Of a stretch of DNA of 64,000 bases, positions 48,198-55,983 are shown in pieces. The position numbers were made by a program, and so were the translations under genes. The notes beneath the pieces were generated by a model that did not search any database, had not been told where the DNA came from, and was given only the letters and a program-made list of their open reading frames with translations. Positions within the stretch are counted from its first letter, which is position 1. The number at the start of each line of letters is the position of its first letter. This DNA is from an uncultured Desulfobacter sp. (GTDB taxonomy: Bacteria > Desulfobacterota > Desulfobacteria > Desulfobacterales > Desulfobacteraceae): NCBI RefSeq assembly GCF_963677125.1, contig NZ_OY781882.1, positions 5,850,501 through 5,914,500 on the forward strand, written 5' to 3'.

Positions 48198-51008
48198 CTA
48201 TTCGGATGCAGGAGGATTGGGTGTTTCAGGCATATTTGCCAGGGGCGGCGGCTCTGGTTGTTGTTGTTGTTGTTGTTGTTGTTGCTGCTGCTCCTCCTCC
48301 ACCTCCTCCACCTCCTGATGTTGCTGTTCGGGTGTCGTTGTTACGGCGGGTTCCGCTGTTGGTTCGTCTGTCTGTTCATCGGGTACAGGCTCTGCCGGCT
48401 GTACGGGCATAAGGCCTTGCCTTTTTCTGATATCTTTTTGGGCCCGTTGTTGAATTTCCATGTAGGCCTCCTCCAGAGAGGTTTTCATAACGGCCACACG
48501 ACCCTCGCTCATGATGATGCGCTGAAGTTCAGGTATTTTAACCCTGGACGTTGCTTTCAGGTATACCGGCTGGATAAAAAATACGCTGTTTTCCACAAGC
48601 AGTATGATCATTTTTCCCCTGACCACGGACGAGCCTGCCTGGTCCCACAACGTAAACTCCCGGGCGATGGTGGGATCCTGGTTGATCATCGCGTTGATCT
48701 GGGCCGGCCCGAATACCAATTCGCCTTTGGGAAAATCATAAATGATAATTTTTCCGTAATTATCTCCGTCACATCCCGCCACGGCCATGGACCGCAGGTT
48801 ATCCTTACCCTTGGGGAACATGGGCAGCAGCAGCATAAAGTCAAGTTTTCCGGAATTAATGAGGTCAAGTGTCAGATAATAGGGTTTGTCAGGAACAGTG
48901 CTCTTTTCTTCCTGTCCCTGGGTTTGGGCAAACGTCCATAAATCTTCCTGCTGGAAAAAAACCTGGGGGTCAGTTTGATGGTACTTGGCATAGATCTGCA
49001 TCTGGATGTCAAACAGATCTTTGGGGTACCGTACATGGGATTTCAAGTCATCCGGCATTTTGTCCCGGGACTTGAAAAGGCCCGGATAGATTTTGTTATA
49101 AGCATTGATAATGGGATCTTTGGTGTCATATATGTAGAAATCCACACTGCCATTGTAGGCATCCACAACAATTTTTACGCTGTTGCGGACGTAATTCATC
49201 GGTACGCCGTTAAGCGCAACCATTGGTGCGGCCGGATAGTAGTCGGAATGGGTATAGGCGTCCACAATCCAGAACAGTCCTTTGGGGGTGTAAACGGCAT
49301 ACGGGTTTTCATCCAGCAACAGAAAAGGGGCGATGGTCCGGATGCGGTCCATAATCTGTCGCCGGAACAGCAATTTGGTTTCTCCTGTAACTTTTGTGGA
49401 TAAAAATATGTTTTTATCTTTGAGGTAATAGGCAAAAAGAAATTTTCGCATCAGAGAAGAGATAGGAACCCCCCCCGTTCCCTGATAATTTGCTTTGGCA
49501 TTGCTGTTTCCCTTTGGGTAATCCAGCTCACCCACCTTATTGGGTGCGAGGGCATACGGATAGGGGTTTAAACCATAATAAATTCTAGGTTCAGCCAGAT
49601 CCAGACCGTAGTCTGATTTCGGCGGGATATTATGGAGATACCAGTTCATGGATTCACCGCCTTCCTGGCTTGCCGATGACATGACCGCACCATATCCATG
49701 GGTATAAAGCAAGTGGTCGTTGATCCAGTTCTGGGTTGCCCCGGGCAACTGGTCATAGCCCAGCTCCCTCATGGACATGAAGACTTGCTGATATTGCCCG
49801 GAAACCGTATATCTGCCCACGCTGACCTGGGGAAAGGTATAGTAGGTACGCAGCTCCTGAAGCTGCTCATAAACCGTTTTGAGGGTGCCGGCGTCCCACA
49901 CCGGTATATTGCGCAGTACATTTTGTACCTGCGTTGCCGTTGTGTTGACTGGAAACCGCTGATGTTCAAAGTTGCGGGTTTCTACGTCAGATAGATTAAA
50001 CGCGTCCAGGGTAGATGTAATGTTCTTTTGAATGTAGGGGCTTTCTTTAATGACTTCGTTGGGTTTTACCCAATAGGTTTGCACAAATTCGGGTAAATAA
50101 TCTGTATATCGCAATCCCAGGATTAACGCCAAACCAATCAGGGAACCGATAAACACTTTATGGCCTTTTTTAAATTGAAGTACAATCACAAGTGAAACAG
50201 CAGCCGCTGCAATGAAAAACAGAGACACCCAGATCAAGGGCAACGTCACCATCATCTGAACGTATCCGGGACCGGAAAAGAGGGGCTGGTGTCCGACATC
50301 ATAGGCCAGTCCATATCGCTGTAGAATAAAATCCAGAATTTCAAGACCGAATACCACCAGTAAAAGGAGGCTTAAATGCCATTTGGCCACATTTGAAAAA
50401 TCAAAAAGCCGCTTGGTAAGTATACGGTTTTTAATAATATATAAAATCAACAGGGCGATCAGCAGCACCACCACAGCCACCAGCAAACGCCGTTGCAGCA
50501 ATGAATAGATGGGAATGGAGAACAGATAAAAGGAGATATCCGTCGAGAAGAGCGGATCTTTAACCCCCATATCAGAACCAAAAATATAGAAAAGAAATTT
50601 TTCCCAGTGATGATAGAGCGGAATGGCCAGAGGCAAGCTTAACAGCAGGCAAAGAGGGGTATAAAAAAACAAGGAGCCTGATTGAAAATACTTCAAGATT
50701 TTGGCAGATTTTTTGTCTGTTTTTCCCTTCATATCCGGAAGCCGCCTGAGGAGCCGTGAGGCGATCTGGAAATTTAAGAAAAAAATCAAAAAGAAAAAAA
50801 TCGTTACACTTAATAGCACGATATATTGATAAGACTGGCGCTGCCAGAAATAAGACAGGTAGCCCAGTGAATCAAACCACCAGATTTCTACCAGTTCATC
50901 AACGGCCACCACGCTGATCAATCCGGCTAGAATAAGCAAAAGAATCAGAATACCGCCTCCGATCAACAGTGGGCGCTTCAATTTGTGTGTCAAGTTTTCA
51001 GATGTCAT
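48198..51008 (-). CDS. UPF0182-family membrane protein with Gln/Glu-rich tail
   Basis: 936 residues. The N-terminal ~320 residues carry seven or so membrane spans (LLIGGGILILLLILAGLISV, YIVLLSVTIFFFLIFFL, LLVAVVVLLIALLILYIIKN and others). The large C-terminal extracytoplasmic part is typical of UPF0182 (PF03699): YWVKPNEVIKESPYIQKNI, NIPVWDAGTLKTVYEQL, PRIYYGLNPYPYALA, and PNDVAYG-like KSHVRYPKDLFDIQMQIY. The family has no established function. The last ~50 residues are low-complexity, with EEVEEEQQQ followed by Gln runs and a Pro-rich end, coded by a CAA/CAG tract. It follows the small HlyD adaptor by 66 bases as last gene of export locus II. Confidence 0.9.
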   Translation of the reverse strand: MTSENLTHKLKRPLLIGGGILILLLILAGLISVVAVDELVEIWWFDSLGYLSYFWQRQSYQYIVLLSVTIFFFLIFFLNFQIASRLLRRLPDMKGKTDKKSAKILKYFQSGSLFFYTPLCLLLSLPLAIPLYHHWEKFLFYIFGSDMGVKDPLFSTDISFYLFSIPIYSLLQRRLLVAVVVLLIALLILYIIKNRILTKRLFDFSNVAKWHLSLLLLVVFGLEILDFILQRYGLAYDVGHQPLFSGPGYVQMMVTLPLIWVSLFFIAAAAVSLVIVLQFKKGHKVFIGSLIGLALILGLRYTDYLPEFVQTYWVKPNEVIKESPYIQKNITSTLDAFNLSDVETRNFEHQRFPVNTTATQVQNVLRNIPVWDAGTLKTVYEQLQELRTYYTFPQVSVGRYTVSGQYQQVFMSMRELGYDQLPGATQNWINDHLLYTHGYGAVMSSASQEGGESMNWYLHNIPPKSDYGLDLAEPRIYYGLNPYPYALAPNKVGELDYPKGNSNAKANYQGTGGVPISSLMRKFLFAYYLKDKNIFLSTKVTGETKLLFRRQIMDRIRTIAPFLLLDENPYAVYTPKGLFWIVDAYTHSDYYPAAPMVALNGVPMNYVRNSVKIVVDAYNGSVDFYIYDTKDPIINAYNKIYPGLFKSRDKMPDDLKSHVRYPKDLFDIQMQIYAKYHQTDPQVFFQQEDLWTFAQTQGQEEKSTVPDKPYYLTLDLINSGKLDFMLLLPMFPKGKDNLRSMAVAGCDGDNYGKIIIYDFPKGELVFGPAQINAMINQDPTIAREFTLWDQAGSSVVRGKMIILLVENSVFFIQPVYLKATSRVKIPELQRIIMSEGRVAVMKTSLEEAYMEIQQRAQKDIRKRQGLMPVQPAEPVPDEQTDEPTAEPAVTTTPEQQHQEVEEVEEEQQQQQQQQQQQPEPPPLANMPETPNPPASE
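48256..48316. repeat. Trinucleotide repeat tract (TTG/CTG/CTC) in the UPF0182 gene
   Basis: About nine consecutive TTG triplets (48258-48283) followed by CTG, CTC and CAC triplets encode poly-Gln and Glu-rich sequence on the minus strand. Triplet slippage would change tail length without frameshift. Confidence 0.85.
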
Positions 51009-51074
51009 GGCCTTATCCCAATTTAGTTAAGGTTTAGGAAAAAATAATCAACCAACACCATATCTATAATCTAT

Positions 51075-51818
51075 TTAGAAGTGAAAAAACACCTTGCATT
51101 TCATTCCCGCAGGAAGTGAATGATCCGGGTTGGGCAGAACCAATCTGACCCCGAATGTCTCGCTTGCGGCATCTATTACCGGGTCCACAATAGTTACTTT
51201 TGCCTTTACTTCCCTTGAAACCGGGAAGTCAAGCTTAATGGTCGCAGATGAATTTTTTTTGATTTTTCCGAATTCTTCGACAGGTATGACCACCTCAACA
51301 TAAAGGGGGTCAATCTGAGCAATGGATATGACAGGATCATCACCCACAAACTCGCCCCAGGATAGAAAGCGCTCAACAACCACACCATTCAAAGGGCTTT
51401 TAAGGGTTCTTATTTTTAGCTTTGCCTTGGCTTCCCTTAGTTGAAGCCTGGCAATTTCAAGCTCTGTTATCATCTCATCCTTTTCATGGATGGAGACAAG
51501 GTGCTTTTCATAAAGCTGCGTATTTCTGCTGACCTTTCTTTCGCTGAATTCTACCCTTGCCGTTGCAAGATCAACAGCCGCCTTTTCGATTTGGGAATTG
51601 AGCGTGGCAATTACCTGGCCCTTCCTTACGGTTCCTCCACGGTCAACAAACACCTGGGCAAGTGTGCCTTCAACCGGGCTGCTTACCCTGACAAGCTCAC
51701 TGGGTTCTATTATGCCTTCATAATGACTATCCACCGCATAGGCAGTAGAGATACCCATAACAATGAATGCCGAGAACCATGTACAAAATTTAAACAAGGA
51801 GATCTTTGAGGGCATCAC
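51075..51818 (-). CDS. Small periplasmic adaptor (HlyD/RND type), export locus II
   Basis: 247 residues, short for the family. A signal peptide (FCTWFSAFIVMGISTAYA) is followed by LVRVSSPVEGTLAQVFVDRG (lipoyl first half) and a single short alpha hairpin (about 80-130, RVEFSERKVSRNTQLYEKHL). SPLNGVVVERFLSWGEFVG (second lipoyl half) and a barrel with FPVSREVKAKVTIVDPVIDA ending PAGMKCKVFFHF complete it. The short hairpin suggests a partner rather than a full-length TolC-docking adaptor. It is the locus II counterpart of the SH3-HlyD adaptor but lacks the SH3 domain. The GTG at 51818 or the ATG at 51815 may be the start; AAAGGGA precedes both. It begins nine bases after the SecA-like stop. Confidence 0.87.
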   Translation of the reverse strand: MMPSKISLFKFCTWFSAFIVMGISTAYAVDSHYEGIIEPSELVRVSSPVEGTLAQVFVDRGGTVRKGQVIATLNSQIEKAAVDLATARVEFSERKVSRNTQLYEKHLVSIHEKDEMITELEIARLQLREAKAKLKIRTLKSPLNGVVVERFLSWGEFVGDDPVISIAQIDPLYVEVVIPVEEFGKIKKNSSATIKLDFPVSREVKAKVTIVDPVIDAASETFGVRLVLPNPDHSLPAGMKCKVFFHF

Positions 51819-51827
51819 AATCCCTTT

Positions 51828-53825
51828 CTATTCGGAGCGGCCTGAAAAAGAAAGCATGTTGCCACGCCGCGCATCCTCTTCAAGCAGGTTTTTTCTCATC
51901 CGTGCATGCATATGTTCAATCTTTTTTTGGGCCCGCAGGATAGCCTGTTTTGATAAAAATCTCCACACCCATGATTTTTTTAAGGGATAACGCAATGCCG
52001 CCCATCTCAGCAGGTTTTTTCGGTTTTTTTCAAACACTGCATCTTCAAGGGACAATATTGCCTCAAAGCTCCCCGGATCACCCATTCGTGCGCATCGCCC
52101 TGCAAGCTGTCTGTCGATTCTGCCTGCATCATGACGCTCTGTGATGATAACATGCAGTCCGTCACGTTCTACAACCTTTTTTTCAATTTTTATATCCACA
52201 CCGCGCCCTGCCATATTTGTGGCAATGGTGATGTTTCCAGCCATTCCCGCCTGGGCGATGATGTCTGCCTCTTCTTTGTCCTGTTTTGCATTAAGAAGCC
52301 TGAACCTAAGGCCCTTTTGTGCCAGCAGCGTTCCTGTCCATTCACTGGCCGCAACCGAGTGTGTACCCACAAGTACGGGGCGCCCCTGTTTATTAAGCGT
52401 TTCAATCCTGTTTGCAACCTCATCCCATTTTTGCTGTTGCGTGCTAAATATTGTATCGGGAATCGCTTTTCTTTTTTTCTGCCTATAGGTAGGCAATGTG
52501 ACGGCAAAAAGTCCGTAAACAGACAATAATTCTTTTTTAACCTCCCTTGCCGTACCGGTCATCCCCGACAGTTTAAGATATCTTCTGAAAAATCTCTGGT
52601 AGCTTATCCGTGCAAGCACTGTTGACTGCTTTGTTATTTCACAGTTTTCCTTTATTTCTATCAACTGATGCAGCCCCTTTTCATATGACCTGTCGGGCAT
52701 CACCCGTCCGGTAAACTCATCGATAATCTGGACCTTGCCTTGGCGAACCATGTATTGTTCATCTTTTTTGAACAGGTGAATTGCCGAAAGGGCCAGACGC
52801 ACAATCTCTATTCTTCTGATCTTTCCCCGCCATAACGGCCCGAAGTCAGCGCACTGTTTCTTTACTTTTTTTTCGCCTGACAGTGTCAGTTTTATCTTAT
52901 GCTCGGATTTTTGGATGATATAGTGAGTATTGACCTCAAGGCGCTTAGCAAGATCAACCGCCTGCCTGAAAAATTTTTGTTCATCGGGTCCGGCTTCGTT
53001 CTTGCCTGATATAATGAGCGGCGTCCTTGCTTCATCAATGAGCACACTGTCCGCTTCATCAACAATGGCATAATGAAGGCCTCTGAGCAAAAGTTTTTTG
53101 ATACGCTGATCACCGTGGTACAGGCATTCCGCATGGAGGCGTAAATGGGTTCTTCGCTTTTCAAGTGTGAGTAAATCTTTGAGATAATCAAAAACAAGTT
53201 CTTTGTTGGTGCAGTAGACAATATCTTTTGAATAAGCCTCACGCCGTTGTGCCGGGGTCATCCCATGTATAACAAACCCTGTTGTCAGCCCCATGGCCTC
53301 GTAAAGCGGGCGGGTCCACTGGGCATCGCGTTCGGTCAGGTAATCATTTACCGTGATCACGTGAACAGGAACGCCTGCCATGGCCACAGTTCCTGCAGCA
53401 AGGGTTGCGGTCAAGGTTTTTCCTTCCCCTGTTTCCATTTCGGCGATCATACCTTCCAGCAGAATTCTGGCACCGGCAAGCTGGGTGTTAAAGTGCCTGA
53501 GCCCCAATATTTTATCAGACAGTTCCCTTATAATCGCAAATGACCTGGCATTATTTTCCATGGTCCGGCCATTTTTCAGAAACAGCCGCTTCACTTCTTC
53601 GGCCTTTTTTCCCAGATCATTAATGGATAACCCTTCAAGCGGCCGAGACAAATCATCTACCTTTTTTGTAAATTGATTGATCCAGTTTCCCCGGAGTTTA
53701 AAACGGGAGGATGCTGAAATTGAGATGTTCCTGTATAGGGAATCAAGGAACCCCGGACTCCGATCGCCCTTTTCGGGCCGGAAAATGTGGGATGGGGGAG
53801 GGGGGTGGATAAATTGCGCCGACAT
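51828..53825 (-). CDS. Short SecA-like ATPase, export locus II
   Basis: 665 residues. It is closer to true SecA than its locus I paralogue: LRHFNTQLAGARILLEGMIA leads into Walker A METGEGKTLTA (G133-T137). VNDYLTERDAQW follows, then Walker B in YAIVDEADSVLIDEARTPLI (DEAD 256-259), VQIIDEFTGRVMPDRSYEKG, LSGMTGTAREVKKEL, TNMAGRGVDIKI and DRQLAGRCARMGDPG. The helical scaffold is present, but the C-terminus stops after a short basic segment without zinc finger or SecB site. The N-terminus carries about 25 extra residues with a Pro run (PPPPSHIF). It lies in the operon with M50 and HlyD genes (nine-base gaps on both sides), which supports a dedicated motor for the locus II giant protein (inference). 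Confidence 0.9.
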   Translation of the reverse strand: MSAQFIHPPPPSHIFRPEKGDRSPGFLDSLYRNISISASSRFKLRGNWINQFTKKVDDLSRPLEGLSINDLGKKAEEVKRLFLKNGRTMENNARSFAIIRELSDKILGLRHFNTQLAGARILLEGMIAEMETGEGKTLTATLAAGTVAMAGVPVHVITVNDYLTERDAQWTRPLYEAMGLTTGFVIHGMTPAQRREAYSKDIVYCTNKELVFDYLKDLLTLEKRRTHLRLHAECLYHGDQRIKKLLLRGLHYAIVDEADSVLIDEARTPLIISGKNEAGPDEQKFFRQAVDLAKRLEVNTHYIIQKSEHKIKLTLSGEKKVKKQCADFGPLWRGKIRRIEIVRLALSAIHLFKKDEQYMVRQGKVQIIDEFTGRVMPDRSYEKGLHQLIEIKENCEITKQSTVLARISYQRFFRRYLKLSGMTGTAREVKKELLSVYGLFAVTLPTYRQKKRKAIPDTIFSTQQQKWDEVANRIETLNKQGRPVLVGTHSVAASEWTGTLLAQKGLRFRLLNAKQDKEEADIIAQAGMAGNITIATNMAGRGVDIKIEKKVVERDGLHVIITERHDAGRIDRQLAGRCARMGDPGSFEAILSLEDAVFEKNRKNLLRWAALRYPLKKSWVWRFLSKQAILRAQKKIEHMHARMRKNLLEEDARRGNMLSFSGRSE

Positions 53826-53834
53826 TTGAACGTC

Positions 53835-55979
53835 CTATACGCTGAATTTACTTAGAAAAGTCCGTCGTACACTGCGGTATATTCTAAAGTAGAGGGGTTC
53901 GGTACCGTGATTGAATTTTAGCAATACCCGTTCGCCAATCGTGGTAAAATCAGCTCTCTCTATTTTTATCTCAAAATGAAACAGTTGCTCAAAGGATTTT
54001 AAGTCGTCTCCGGCAAACGGATCCAGGGCTATTGTTCCGCCACCTTCAATGCTGAGTGCAAGACTGGGAAGTTCTCGTGAGGCGGCCGGCACTTCTCTTT
54101 CTACGTATGCGGCATAAACCTTATACGGTTTGCCGGCCAGTACCGCTTCAACATTCTTTGTTCGGTTTCGGATATTGTCTATATCCTTTTGGGATACAAC
54201 GGTCATCACCGTAATTTTTTTAAAATTGACCACAAACCCTGTTTGTTCGCCGCGTCTTACAAAAAGACCGGGTAAATTCTCAGCATCAGGGAGAAGAAAG
54301 ATACCTTCAGTGGGGCTTTTTATTATAAGGTTCTGAAGGTTTTCATCAACATCTTTCAACTCAGATGAAATTCGCCGGATTTCCTCTTCAATAACCTTTG
54401 TTTCCGTCCTATCCCTTGTTTTTGCCAGATCGTACCGTAATTGATATTCTTCAAGGCTATATTCAAGTTCCTTTTTCATGGATTCAAGCTCGCTGTTTGC
54501 GCACATGATCAATGGTGTGTTTTCCTTAACCCGGGTACCTGAAATCGTCGCAATTTTTATGATAAAACCATCCGTACCGGCATAGAGCCGGGATTTCTCA
54601 GGCGCCCACAGCACGCCTTCCGTTATGGTAGACAATGGAAAGGGGATGATGAATAAGCCTATAAAAACCATGGTGACAGCGCATGTTAAAACAGTTATGG
54701 CCCGACCTTTTTTTCGTTCCATCACAGGACTGGTAAACAAAAATTTAAATATTTTGACCAAAGGTGTAACAAGCATTCCGAACAGCCCCCAAACGGCAAA
54801 GGCTATGCCGATTATAAAAAATTTACCGGCAACAAAAACGGCAATCCGGACCATTATTAACATTCTATAAACAAACGACGCAAGACCGTAAACAATAAAC
54901 CATGCTGCCTCGCCTTTGGCAGATACCGGATTTTGGACATTTTCTATATTAAGCAGGTATTTTTGTAAAAGGTAATTGATATAATTGGTGGACCGCGTCC
55001 CCAGATTGGGGATCTCAATGAGGTCCGAAAGTACATAATAGGCATCAAAACGCAGCAGTGGGTTTCCGTTGAACAGGATCGTTGATATGCCGGAGATGAT
55101 CATGACGTTAAAGGCTAAGGCCCTTACCACGCCAGGCTCAACATTGACCCACACGATGACGGCCAGTGAGGCCAGAAATAATTCTGCAAGAATACCTGCG
55201 GCCCCGACCATGACCCTCTTGTAGCGTTCGTTAAAGGCGGAAGACGCTGATGCGTCAACGTAAGGGATCGGCATAAACACAAGAAACATCACGCCCATTT
55301 CATGCACTTCTCCTCCCCAGTGCTTAACGGTATAGGCATGGGAAAATTCATGGATGGTTTTGATGACCGGATAGACAAGCCAGAGCAACACGACATTTTC
55401 AAGGGCAAGGACCCTGTCGGCCAGGTTACCGGTAAGCTCATTCCAGTGACTGCCGGCAAGGTAAATGGCGACGATTAAAATCGTTGTAAAGAAAATCAAT
55501 CCTGTTTTGCTGAATACGGGACCCACCAGTGCTTTGGTCTTTTCCAGGAACTTTTCCGGGTCTATCAACGGCAGTGTTATGGAAAGCGGTGATTTCAGGC
55601 GGTTGATCATATCCTTTTTTTTAAGTCGCCTGTGCCGCTCATACAGATCCGAAATATCCGGCGGGATATCGGACTGTAGCACGTCCACCTGATAAAGCTG
55701 GGACAAAAGGGATATCACTTCATCTTGTGACGGCATGTCGTCGCCAAGGTTTTCACATGCCGTTTCCCAGATTTTGCCAAGAGCATTGCTTCCATCCATC
55801 AGGCCGATAATATGGTATGCTTCCTTGGAGAATCTATGAAACGTGCCCGTGGAGTGATCCTGGAGAATATACCAGTTTCTTCCCCGGTATACGTGGTGGT
55901 GGATCTGGGCATGGCTGCGCAGCCTGGGTTTCAGCCCGGATACTCTATACCAGGATTCACTGAATAGAGAATAGCTCAT
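53835..55979 (-). CDS. PqqD-like / M50 (site-2-protease-like) / HlyD fusion protein, export locus II
   Basis: 714 residues, same layout as the locus I protein at 14311-16524. The PqqD-like part (about 10-105) includes SESWYRVSGLKPRLRSHAQI, NWYILQDHSTGTFHRFSKEA and IISLLSQLYQ-like helices. Membrane spans begin at about 158. The protease motif is H210-E-F-S-H214 in VIKTIHEFSHAYTVKHWGGE, and the second motif is NGNPLLRFDAYYVLSDL. From about 435 the adaptor part contains SRLYAGTDGFIIKIATISGT, a coiled coil (ESMKKELEYSLEEYQLRYDL) and a barrel. The protease residues are conserved in both copies, so catalysis is probably used. It starts four bases after the GAF-HlyD stop. The locus I copy has about 20 more residues at the annotated N-terminus. 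Confidence 0.87.
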   Translation of the reverse strand: MSYSLFSESWYRVSGLKPRLRSHAQIHHHVYRGRNWYILQDHSTGTFHRFSKEAYHIIGLMDGSNALGKIWETACENLGDDMPSQDEVISLLSQLYQVDVLQSDIPPDISDLYERHRRLKKKDMINRLKSPLSITLPLIDPEKFLEKTKALVGPVFSKTGLIFFTTILIVAIYLAGSHWNELTGNLADRVLALENVVLLWLVYPVIKTIHEFSHAYTVKHWGGEVHEMGVMFLVFMPIPYVDASASSAFNERYKRVMVGAAGILAELFLASLAVIVWVNVEPGVVRALAFNVMIISGISTILFNGNPLLRFDAYYVLSDLIEIPNLGTRSTNYINYLLQKYLLNIENVQNPVSAKGEAAWFIVYGLASFVYRMLIMVRIAVFVAGKFFIIGIAFAVWGLFGMLVTPLVKIFKFLFTSPVMERKKGRAITVLTCAVTMVFIGLFIIPFPLSTITEGVLWAPEKSRLYAGTDGFIIKIATISGTRVKENTPLIMCANSELESMKKELEYSLEEYQLRYDLAKTRDRTETKVIEEEIRRISSELKDVDENLQNLIIKSPTEGIFLLPDAENLPGLFVRRGEQTGFVVNFKKITVMTVVSQKDIDNIRNRTKNVEAVLAGKPYKVYAAYVEREVPAASRELPSLALSIEGGGTIALDPFAGDDLKSFEQLFHFEIKIERADFTTIGERVLLKFNHGTEPLYFRIYRSVRRTFLSKFSV

Positions 55980-55983
55980 AATA

